Source: JAAZPT01 sp964544955
GTDB lineage: Bacteria > Bacillota > Clostridia > Christensenellales > Aristaeellaceae
Length of the DNA stretch: 9,090 nt
Direction of reading: 5' to 3'
Assembly: GCA_964544955.1 (NCBI GenBank)
Contig: CAZJEB010000022.1
Location: 1 to 9,090, forward strand
Shown here: one piece after another, positions 1 through 5,623 of the stretch
Layout of the letters: the number at the start of each line of letters is the position of its first letter
How positions within the stretch are numbered: position 1 is the first letter of the stretch
Made by a program: the position numbers and the translations under genes
The notes under the pieces: model-generated
What the model saw: only the letters and a program-made list of their open reading frames with translations
The model's database searches: none
Told to the model about the DNA's origin: nothing

Positions 1-965
1 ATATTATAATAATCCTCATTTTCATTTAACTGAATATCGCTTATATTTATATATAAAATTATTGAATTAAGTAAAATAGCTTCATCATTAGTTAATTTAA
101 TATAATTTTCTTTTTCTTTAGGCCCTATTCTATTAAATATATTTTTTACTGTTTTAGCAAGATGATTAAGTTTTAAATAAATATATTTTTTAGTGTCTAT
201 ATCGAAATTTTTGCTTGAAATAAAGTTAAATAATTTTTCATATATTTTAATATAGCAATAGATACTATAAAATGTTCGTTTTTTTGTTATTGTAGAATTT
301 GATCTTATTAATCTGTTATAAAAATTATCAGTTATAACAGCAACCTTATTAGCGCTTAAAATACTTTCCATGCTAAAGTGTATATCCTCAAATTGAACGT
401 GTTCAATAAAACGCAAATTATTTTTTTTGATAAAATCCAGATTGTATATTTGCATGCAAGGGGTATCTAAATAGGAAGAACGTTCCATCATGTTTGAAAA
501 AAGAATATGGGCATCAATGGAGTCTATATTTTCTATCCTGTGATAAAGGTTTTCCATATTTGAAAATCTGGTTTTTACAATTTCATCTTCAAAAATTGTG
601 TTTCCACCAAAATATAAAATATCAACTTTTTGTTCTTCAGCTTTGTTATATAAAACGTTATAAGCATTAATATCTAATGTATCGTCCGAGTCTATAAAAG
701 AAAGATATTTACCTTTTGATTTTTTAATACCCAAATTTCTAGCAACACTTAGCCCGCTGTTTTGTATAGTATAAAGTTCAATTCTTGGATCAATTTCAGC
801 ATATTTAGCAATAATTTCGCCAGTTTTATCAGTTGAACCATCATCAACAATAATAATTTGAAGTTCCTTAAGGGTTTGATTAATAAGGCTATCTATACAA
901 GCCTCAATATATTTTTCTACGTTATAAGCTGGTATTACTACGCTTAATTTAATGTTGTTTTCCAT
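1..965 (-). CDS. Family 2 glycosyltransferase (GT-A fold), C-terminus beyond left edge
   Basis: I translated this open frame by hand; it has 321 codons with no stop before the window edge. The N-terminus has the GT2 hallmark: a beta-strand LSVVIPAYN (residues 7-15), the nucleotide-binding DDGSTD (41-46), SGLSVARNLGI (70-80) and the metal-binding D92-S-D94-D95. An acceptor-side FED (192-194) and NFYNRLIRSNS (213-223) match the EpsJ/WcaA-like branch that builds capsule, exopolysaccharide or cell-wall glycans from nucleotide sugars. The ATG at 965 is set by AAGGAG (971-976), 5 nt upstream. No membrane helix appears in the visible part, so it probably acts at the cytoplasmic face of the membrane. 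The sugar and acceptor cannot be told from sequence. A short hydrophobic reading-frame tail ends 15 nt upstream (stop 981-983), suggesting cotranscription with whatever gene lies there. Confidence 0.9.
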   Translation of the reverse strand, partial: MENNIKLSVVIPAYNVEKYIEACIDSLINQTLKELQIIIVDDGSTDKTGEIIAKYAEIDPRIELYTIQNSGLSVARNLGIKKSKGKYLSFIDSDDTLDINAYNVLYNKAEEQKVDILYFGGNTIFEDEIVKTRFSNMENLYHRIENIDSIDAHILFSNMMERSSYLDTPCMQIYNLDFIKKNNLRFIEHVQFEDIHFSMESILSANKVAVITDNFYNRLIRSNSTITKKRTFYSIYCYIKIYEKLFNFISSKNFDIDTKKYIYLKLNHLAKTVKNIFNRIGPKEKENYIKLTNDEAILLNSIILYINISDIQLNENEDYYN

Positions 966-980
966 AAAAACTCCTTATAA

Positions 981-1056
981 TTATTTAAATGCTGCAAATA
1001 TTACAAACAAAACAAGAGAAATTATAATATGTATAGATAATTTTGATGAAACTTTC
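981..1056 (-). CDS. C-terminal tail of a membrane protein, cut by the gap (possibly the end of znuB)
   Basis: Next to the gap, one minus-strand frame gives a 24-residue tail KVSSKLSIHIIISLVLFVIF followed by AAFK and TAA (981-983). It is a basic segment followed by a helix hydrophobic enough to span the membrane, and so looks like real coding sequence. The frame one base over, which joins arithmetically to the permease if the 100 N are counted literally, ends at 985-987 and is a less convincing Tyr/Cys-rich string. ABC-3 permeases end about 25-30 residues after the SYYLNI point where the permease meets the gap, so this may be the true ZnuB C-terminus. It could equally belong to a separate membrane gene lost in the gap. 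Confidence 0.45.
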
Positions 1057-1156
1057 NNNNNNNNNNNNNNNNNNNNNNNNNNNNNNNNNNNNNNNNNNNN
1101 NNNNNNNNNNNNNNNNNNNNNNNNNNNNNNNNNNNNNNNNNNNNNNNNNNNNNNNN
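1057..1156. other. Assembly gap (100 N)
   Basis: Exactly 100 consecutive N, the conventional placeholder for a scaffold gap of unknown length. It interrupts the 3' end of the znuB-like permease. The reading frame cannot be carried across it, and adjacency of the two flanks rests on scaffolding alone. I see no overlap between the bases on either side. Confidence 0.98.
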
Positions 1157-1887
1157 GATATGTTTAAATAATATGACAAAACTAAGCCTAAAAAACAGTT
1201 AAAAATACCAATTATTGATGCTAATACCATTCTTTTTGAAAAGCTGTTACTTAATAAACTTGCACTAGCCGCAGGGGCAGTAAGTAGAGCAATAACTAAT
1301 ATAATACCAGTTACATGTATCATTGTTACAACTGTAAGGGCAACTAAAACCAATAATAGGTATTCAAAAAAGTTGCTATTTAAGCCATTTATCCATGCAA
1401 ACTCTTGGTCAAATAAAAAGCTTTTCCAATCTTGAAAAAACACCAATATAGTTGCTAATACAATAACAGCTAAAATACCCATCATAGTTAAATCTATAAT
1501 TCTAACAGAAAGGATATTGCCAAAAAGGTAAGATTCCATGCTTGGTGGGTAACCAGGCATTAGGCCTATAAATAATATTCCAAGAGCCATACCAAAGCTC
1601 CAAAATAAACCTATTAGTACATCGCTGTTTGTTCTAACTTTTTTTTGTATATAGCCAATTCCCAATGCCGCCATAACGGAAAAAGCAATTGCGCCTATCA
1701 TTGGCTCAAAACCTAAAAGGTATCCTAAACCAACACCACCATAAGCTGTATGGGCGATACCACCACTCATCATAACAAGTTTTTTTTCTGTAATTATTAC
1801 ACCAACAATTCCACATACAATGCTAACTAATATGCCAGCTATAACTGCATTTTGCATGAATTGATAATTTAAAATAGCGTTAAGCAT
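1157..1887 (-). CDS. znuB: Zinc/manganese-type ABC transporter permease, ABC-3 family (3' end in gap)
   Basis: Inner-membrane channel of a metal importer that works with the ATPase and binding protein encoded just upstream. The visible 243 residues are strongly hydrophobic with about seven or eight membrane segments, beginning NAVIAGILVSIVCGIVGVII (residues 13-32). They carry ABC-3 features: a SGGIAHTAYGGVGLG segment (41-55), a KVRTNSDVLIG cytoplasmic stretch (83-93) and HVTGIILVIALLTAPAA (191-207). The family is usually about 265-275 residues, so roughly 25 residues are missing at the gap. I chose the ATG at 1887 rather than the longer frame opening at 1953, because AAGGAG (1897-1902) lies 9 nt before it and the longer start would sit deep inside the ATPase gene. 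It overlaps the end of znuC by 8 nt. The family (zinc versus manganese) is inferred from neighbours. Confidence 0.88.
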
Positions 1888-2665
1888 GGGTACAATCTCC
1901 TTCATGGCAATGGCAATGGTTTGCAAGCACTCTATGGGGTAAACCATGGGCAATTAAATCTACTTGGCAGCCATATATTTTGCTAACAGTTTCTTCAGTA
2001 AGTAAGGGTTCACCGTGGTATACTAATGTTTTATTAAGGCATACTATGCTTTTAACATTGCTTGAAACTGCCCCTAAATCATGGGATACCATTATTATGG
2101 TAAGTTCTTTATTAATATCAGCTAAAAGCTTGTAAATAGCATCCCTAGAGCTTGGGTCAACGTTTGATGTTGGTTCATCTAATACTAAAAGTTTTGGGTT
2201 AACCATTAGGGCACGAGCAATTAACAAGCGTTGAAATTCGCCACCAGATAATGCGGATAATTGTCTGTTGCTTAAGTGGTCAATTCCAAGTTTTTTAAGT
2301 TGAATTAAAGCATTATCTTTATCATTATCTTTATATTTATAAAATGGGTGAAAACCACTCTTTAATGCACCAGTTAAAACGGCCTCAAATACACTCATGG
2401 GGAAACGCCTATTAATTTTTGAAACTTGCGGAACAAAGCCTACTTGGGAACGGCTATTTTTAGGTTCCTTGCCAAAAAGTAAAACCCTTCCTGAGCTAGG
2501 CTTTTGTAAGCCTAATATTGTACGCAATAAAGTAGTTTTGCCGCCACCATTTGGGCCCATAATAGCAATATAATCTTTTTCGTGAACATTAAATTGTACA
2601 TCTTTTAAGGCGATTGTATCACCAAAAATAACGTTTAAATTATCTATTTCAATAATGTTGCTCAT
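1880..2665 (-). CDS. znuC: Zinc-type ABC transporter ATP-binding protein with Cys/His-rich tail
   Basis: Cytoplasmic ATPase that powers metal import through the adjacent permease. All ABC motifs are present: Walker A GPNGGGKTT (37-45), Q-loop Gln80, signature LSGGEFQR (139-146), Walker B LLVLDEP (159-165, catalytic Glu164), D-loop SNVD (167-170) and switch His195. At 261 residues it is the usual length for ZnuC/MntB-type ATPases. The last 22 residues hold six His and three Cys (HGLPHRV at 240-246, then HCHCHEGDCTHA at 250-261), a possible zinc-binding tail. The ATG at 2665 overlaps the znuA stop as ATGA, a translational-coupling junction; a GAGG-like site (2676-2680) lies 10 nt upstream inside znuA. 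The stop overlaps the permease start by 8 nt. Confidence 0.93.
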   Translation of the reverse strand: MSNIIEIDNLNVIFGDTIALKDVQFNVHEKDYIAIMGPNGGGKTTLLRTILGLQKPSSGRVLLFGKEPKNSRSQVGFVPQVSKINRRFPMSVFEAVLTGALKSGFHPFYKYKDNDKDNALIQLKKLGIDHLSNRQLSALSGGEFQRLLIARALMVNPKLLVLDEPTSNVDPSSRDAIYKLLADINKELTIIMVSHDLGAVSSNVKSIVCLNKTLVYHGEPLLTEETVSKIYGCQVDLIAHGLPHRVLANHCHCHEGDCTHA

Positions 2666-3501
2666 TTATTTAAAACCTCTGCTAATACCTCGCTGGTATG
2701 TAGCAAGTTTTCAGTATAATCTTTGGATAAAGGGTCTAACATTACAGCTTCTCCACCAATTTCTTCAGCAAAGCTCATTGCTTGCCTACTTGATATTTCA
2801 CTTTGGTAAAAAATAACTTTAATATTTTCTTTTCTACTAAAGTCAACCATATGTTGTAAATGTTGAGGTGTTGCTTCCTTACCGTGTTCTTCAAGGGAAT
2901 AAAGCTCTAAACCATAATCTTTTGTAAAATATTGGAATGCAGGGTGAAAGGCTATTACTTTATTATTTTTAATGTCTTTAAAATTTGCTTTAATTTTTAA
3001 ATCTACATCTTCAAGTTCTTTTATATAAGCGTCAGCATTATCCCTATAAAATTTAGCGTTTTCAGGGTTAATTTCACCCATTGTTTTTGCCATATTATCA
3101 ACCATAATTATTACCCGTTTAGGTGATAACCATGTATGGGGGTCTCTGCCACCATCAATTGTATAGTCTTCATATTTTTCAACAATAATTTTATCAAGCT
3201 CAACTAATTTAGTTTCACTATTTAAATAGGGAATAACGTTCATAACTTCCGCAGGTACGCCTATTGAAAAATACACATTAGCATTACTTAAGTTTTGTTT
3301 TTCAACAGGGCTAGGGTCAAATGTTTCCGGGCTTGCTCCTGGAGGAATCATAGCAAAAACATCAACCTTATCGCCAAATACTTTTTGTGCAAATGTTTGT
3401 ACTGGTAATATTGAAACAGCTACCACTGGTTTATCCGTTGCTAAGGATATATTTGGTAGCATAATTATTAATAATAAAAATGCAATTAGTTTTTTAAACA
3501 T
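2662..3501 (-). CDS. znuA: Zinc-type ABC transporter substrate-binding protein (cluster A-I)
   Basis: Extracytoplasmic metal-capture protein of the ABC importer, 279 residues, close to family length. Residues 1-21 form a signal peptide (Lys-Lys, hydrophobic core, SLA cleavage motif before Thr22), but there is no lipobox Cys. The TroA/ZnuA fold is recognised by AVSILPVQTFAQKV (28-41), PPGASPETFDP (53-63), DPHTWLSP (120-127), AFHPAFQYF (184-192) and MLDPL (254-258). Expected metal ligands are Glu59 (usually His), His122, His186 and Asp256. The charged His-rich loop of many ZnuA proteins is absent. The ATG at 3501 follows an AGAAGG ribosome site, and there is no in-frame upstream alternative. 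It is first gene of znuACB, with its own promoter and operator. Context with a Zur-like regulator favours zinc; manganese is possible. Confidence 0.92.
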   Translation of the reverse strand: MFKKLIAFLLLIIMLPNISLATDKPVVAVSILPVQTFAQKVFGDKVDVFAMIPPGASPETFDPSPVEKQNLSNANVYFSIGVPAEVMNVIPYLNSETKLVELDKIIVEKYEDYTIDGGRDPHTWLSPKRVIIMVDNMAKTMGEINPENAKFYRDNADAYIKELEDVDLKIKANFKDIKNNKVIAFHPAFQYFTKDYGLELYSLEEHGKEATPQHLQHMVDFSRKENIKVIFYQSEISSRQAMSFAEEIGGEAVMLDPLSKDYTENLLHTSEVLAEVLNK

Positions 3502-3520
3502 ATAAATACCTTCTTTTCAA

Positions 3521-3541
3521 ATTTGCAATTCAATTGCATAT
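3521..3541. promoter_or_regulatory. Probable Zur/Fur-family operator (7-1-7 palindrome)
   Basis: The core TGCAATT-C-AATTGCA (3524-3538) is a perfect 7-1-7 inverted repeat. It extends to ten bases per arm with a single mismatch. Fur-family regulators bind 7-1-7 or 9-1-9 repeats, and a fur-like gene ends 37 nt away. The site lies just downstream of the znuA -10 box, over the predicted transcription start, where a bound repressor would block initiation. The arms differ from the Bacillus Zur box (TCGTAATnATTACGA), so the assignment rests on geometry and context. Confidence 0.75.
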
Positions 3542-3543
3542 CA

Positions 3544-3572
3544 ATATTACAAAAGTGAGCTATTAATGTCAA
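3544..3572 (-). promoter_or_regulatory. znuA promoter, sigma-A consensus
   Basis: On the minus strand: -35 TTGACA (3567-3572), a 17-bp spacer and -10 TAATAT (3544-3549). The -35 begins 5 nt after the fur stop codon, so this promoter drives znuACB independently of the upstream genes. The predicted start is around 3537-3539, inside the palindromic operator. Such a strong promoter fits a gene kept off by a repressor until metal is scarce. Confidence 0.85.
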
Positions 3573-3577
3573 TAGGT

Positions 3578-3991
3578 TTATTCTTTATTTAAGCACTCTT
3601 TGCATACTCCATATAAAACTGAATTTTCATATTCCAATTTAAAACCATGGCTGTTTAAAATATGGTCATATAGGGTATGCATAAAATCGCAATCAAGGTG
3701 GGTAGTTTGTCCGCATTTAACACATTGTATATGAAGGTGGTCAAAGCAACTCTCATTTTTATTTACATATTGAAAACAAGCTTCTTTGCCATCTTGGCTT
3801 ATATGTTTAATTAAAAATTTTTCTTCTTGTAGTTTATTTAAAAACCTATAAACTGTGGTAATGTTTAATTCTATACCATTTTCAACAAGATGATTTAAAA
3901 GCTGCTTAACTGTGAAGGATGTATTTTTTTGCCCCTCAATATATTCTATTATAGCTTGCTTACCTTTCGTTTTATATCCAACTGTTAGCAT
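3578..3991 (-). CDS. zur: Fur-family metalloregulator, probably the zinc sensor Zur
   Basis: A dimeric, metal-dependent DNA-binding repressor of 137 residues. The N-terminal winged helix includes the recognition segment NITTVYRFLNKL (43-54). The C-terminal part carries the structural zinc site C90-x2-C93 and C130-x2-C133. A candidate sensing cluster is C82-x2-H85-x-H87 with H98, C101 and H115. Cys next to the H-x-H motif is more typical of Zur than of Fur or PerR, and the neighbouring znuACB with a 7-1-7 operator supports zinc. The ATG at 3991 follows AGGAG (4000-4004) at 8 nt. This ribosome site overlaps the TAG stop of the HAD gene, so the two are surely cotranscribed. It has no terminator before the znuA promoter. 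Fur-family membership is certain; Zur rather than another subtype is inferred. Confidence 0.88.
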   Translation of the reverse strand: MLTVGYKTKGKQAIIEYIEGQKNTSFTVKQLLNHLVENGIELNITTVYRFLNKLQEEKFLIKHISQDGKEACFQYVNKNESCFDHLHIQCVKCGQTTHLDCDFMHTLYDHILNSHGFKLEYENSVLYGVCKECLNKE

Positions 3992-4002
3992 GTTAAATTC
4001 TC

Positions 4003-4665
4003 CTATCTCCAGTTTTTATATTCAACATCATATTTAGCTTTAGAAATTTTATTTTTTAACTTATTGTTAGCATTTATAATGTATTTTCTTTTAACCATAT
4101 CCAACATGGGTTTGTCGCTAAAAGAATCGCTATATGAGCAAGAATTATCATAATCTAATTCAATATTATTTTCTTTTAAATATGCATTTATTCTTTTGGG
4201 TTTTTCTATACCATAACAGTTTTTACTTGAAAATTTACCGGTATATAAATCGTTGCTAAACTCTAAGTTTGTTGATATTACCGCATCAATAGGCAACATC
4301 TTAATCAAATGTTGTAAATAGAAATAAGGTGATGCAGATACTATTATCACTTTATAACCCTGTTGTTTTAATATTTTTATCTCTTTAATAGCATCATTAT
4401 ATAAATTGCTTTTATGTTTATTTATAAACATAGCACCTAAATCATCAATATAGTTTTTGCTTGTGCTTTTTAGAAAATTAAGTGCTTTTAATTTTGATTG
4501 TTCTGCAGTTTTTAGTTTTAAAAACCACAATATACCATAAAAGGCTGATTGTAATGCACTGCCATATCCTGCAATATTTTTAGAAAACCAAACAAAACTT
4601 GTAAGGCTATCACCCTTACATATAGTTTTATCAAAATCAAAAAGGGCTATTTTTTCTTTAATCAA
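4003..4665 (-). CDS. HAD-superfamily hydrolase, subfamily IB (SerB-like phosphatase)
   Basis: Predicted cytoplasmic phosphomonoesterase of 220 residues with a complete HAD catalytic set: motif I DFDKT (10-14, nucleophile Asp10 and acid/base Asp12), motif II Ser110 in VSAS, motif III Lys in GIEKPKR (152-158) and motif IV YSDSFSDKPML (178-188; Asp180, Asp184 for Mg). Residues 15-95 form an alpha-helical cap, including a hydrophobic stretch AFYGILWFL (41-49). This resembles HAD-IB proteins annotated as phosphoserine or lipid-linked phosphatases; the substrate is unknown. The start is TTG at 4665, supported by AGGAG (4673-4677) 7 nt upstream; no ATG is nearby in frame. It leads an operon with the Fur-family gene 11 nt downstream. 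No direct link to zinc is evident. Confidence 0.85.
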   Translation of the reverse strand: MIKEKIALFDFDKTICKGDSLTSFVWFSKNIAGYGSALQSAFYGILWFLKLKTAEQSKLKALNFLKSTSKNYIDDLGAMFINKHKSNLYNDAIKEIKILKQQGYKVIIVSASPYFYLQHLIKMLPIDAVISTNLEFSNDLYTGKFSSKNCYGIEKPKRINAYLKENNIELDYDNSCSYSDSFSDKPMLDMVKRKYIINANNKLKNKISKAKYDVEYKNWR

Positions 4666-4693
4666 TGGTATTCTCCTGTTTTAATATATTAAA

Positions 4694-4708
4694 ATTATAT
4701 GATATAAT
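4694..4708. promoter_or_regulatory. Divergent promoter: back-to-back -10 boxes in a palindrome
   Basis: ATTATAT-G-ATATAAT is a perfect 7-1-7 inverted repeat between the divergent HAD and phosphoesterase genes. It contains TATAAT on the plus strand (4703-4708), extended as TG-A-TATAAT (4700-4708), and TATAAT on the minus strand (4694-4699). No good -35 is visible for either direction, so the plus promoter would rely on its extended -10. Predicted starts leave an 11-nt leader for the phosphoesterase and about 22 nt for the HAD gene. The two promoters overlap and probably compete. Confidence 0.6.
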
Positions 4709-4725
4709 TGTTTTGAGGTGATTGT

Positions 4726-5499
4726 TTGAAAATTGCTTTTATTGCAGATCTTCATGGTAATTATACAGCAACTTTAGCTGTTGAAAAAGCCTTAAAAAAA
4801 TATAATGCTGATAAGCTAATTTGCCTTGGCGACATTGCAGGCAAAGGCCCAAGTTCTGATAAAACTACAGATTGGGCTTTGGCAAATTGCGACCTAATTA
4901 TAGGTGGTAACTGGGATTATGGCCTTGGCTTAAAACGTTATGCTGCTGATGAATTCTACTGGAAACAATTAGGTGATAAACGTTTGGATATTCTAAAATC
5001 ATTAGTTACCGAGCAACATTTAGATATTAATGGAGTAAAAATAAGGCTGTTACACGGTAGGCCAGTTACAAAAACATTAATACAAAGCTATGCTAGTAAT
5101 GAAGAATTTCAAGAACTATTAAGCTTTAAATATCCTACCAGCGATTCTGAGGATGGAATACAAGTAAAAAAATTTGATATAGCTGCATATGCCGATACTC
5201 ATCGCCAATTGTTGCGCACGTTAAATGATGGGCACGTTTTTAATTGTGGTAGTGTAGGCAATGCACTAGGTGTTTCTAGGGCTTGTTTTGCTATGTTGAA
5301 AATATATGACGACATGGCGTACGATATTTCACTTTGCTCAACACCTTATGATAGAGAAGCTGCTGTTGAGGAAGCTATCAACGCAAAAGGTATGCCTAAA
5401 AGGGAAATTTACATACGGGAAATACTAACTGGTAGATATAGTAGAAAAGATATTGCAATAAAAAACCAGCATGATAATTCCGAAAAAGTTATCATATAA
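4726..5499 (+). CDS. Calcineurin-like metallophosphoesterase (YfcE-like)
   Basis: Predicted cytoplasmic metal-dependent phosphoesterase, 257 residues. Metallophosphoesterase motifs appear in order: DLHGN (8-12; Asp8 and His10), GD (35-36; Asp36), GNWD (61-64; Asn62), LLHGRP (108-113; His110), YADTH (155-159) and NCGSVGNALG (173-182). The fifth motif is normally G-H-T-H; here Asp157 replaces the first His, which may still bind metal. An extra C-terminal region (about 200-257) is charged and helical. The start is TTG at 4726, set by GAGGTGA (4715-4721), a near-full match to the 16S tail; the next residues, KIAFIAD, form the first strand of the fold. It is divergent from the HAD gene. No clear intrinsic terminator follows. 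The substrate is not predictable: phosphodiesters, cyclic nucleotides and phosphoproteins are all possible for this family. Confidence 0.87.
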   Translation: MKIAFIADLHGNYTATLAVEKALKKYNADKLICLGDIAGKGPSSDKTTDWALANCDLIIGGNWDYGLGLKRYAADEFYWKQLGDKRLDILKSLVTEQHLDINGVKIRLLHGRPVTKTLIQSYASNEEFQELLSFKYPTSDSEDGIQVKKFDIAAYADTHRQLLRTLNDGHVFNCGSVGNALGVSRACFAMLKIYDDMAYDISLCSTPYDREAAVEEAINAKGMPKREIYIREILTGRYSRKDIAIKNQHDNSEKVII

Positions 5500-5564
5500 T
5501 TAACTATAATATATTATTAATATTTGTGCAAACAGCCAATACAACTAAAATGCAATACTAAATA
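5500..5564. other. AT-rich intergenic stretch, no terminator seen
   Basis: Between the phosphoesterase stop and the glutamate dehydrogenase promoter I find only short AT-rich repeats and no GC-containing hairpin with a T-run. Read-through from the phosphoesterase into the next gene is therefore possible. Confidence 0.4.
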
Positions 5565-5592
5565 TTGTTATATGACAAATTTAATGTATAAT
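5565..5592 (+). promoter_or_regulatory. gdhA promoter
   Basis: -35 TTGTTA (5565-5570), a 16-bp spacer and a perfect -10 TATAAT (5587-5592). The predicted start near 5599 gives a leader of about 25 nt that contains the ribosome site AGAGGG (5612-5617). No riboswitch-sized leader is present. Confidence 0.7.
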
Positions 5593-5623
5593 TATACTAT
5601 AAAATTACGAAAGAGGGCTTATT

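Noticed and set aside
952..1167. Plus-strand open frame of 71 codons across the gap
   Set aside because: Half of it is N, it overlaps the GT2 start and its ribosome site antisense, and it has no ribosome site or family resemblance.
1888..1953. Earlier permease start at 1953
   Set aside because: Would overlap znuC by 74 nt and lacks a ribosome site, while the ATG at 1887 has AAGGAG at 9 nt.
3481..3487. TGCAATT in the znuA signal-peptide codons as a second Zur half-site
   Set aside because: It has no partner arm, and a single 7-mer in AT-rich DNA is expected by chance.
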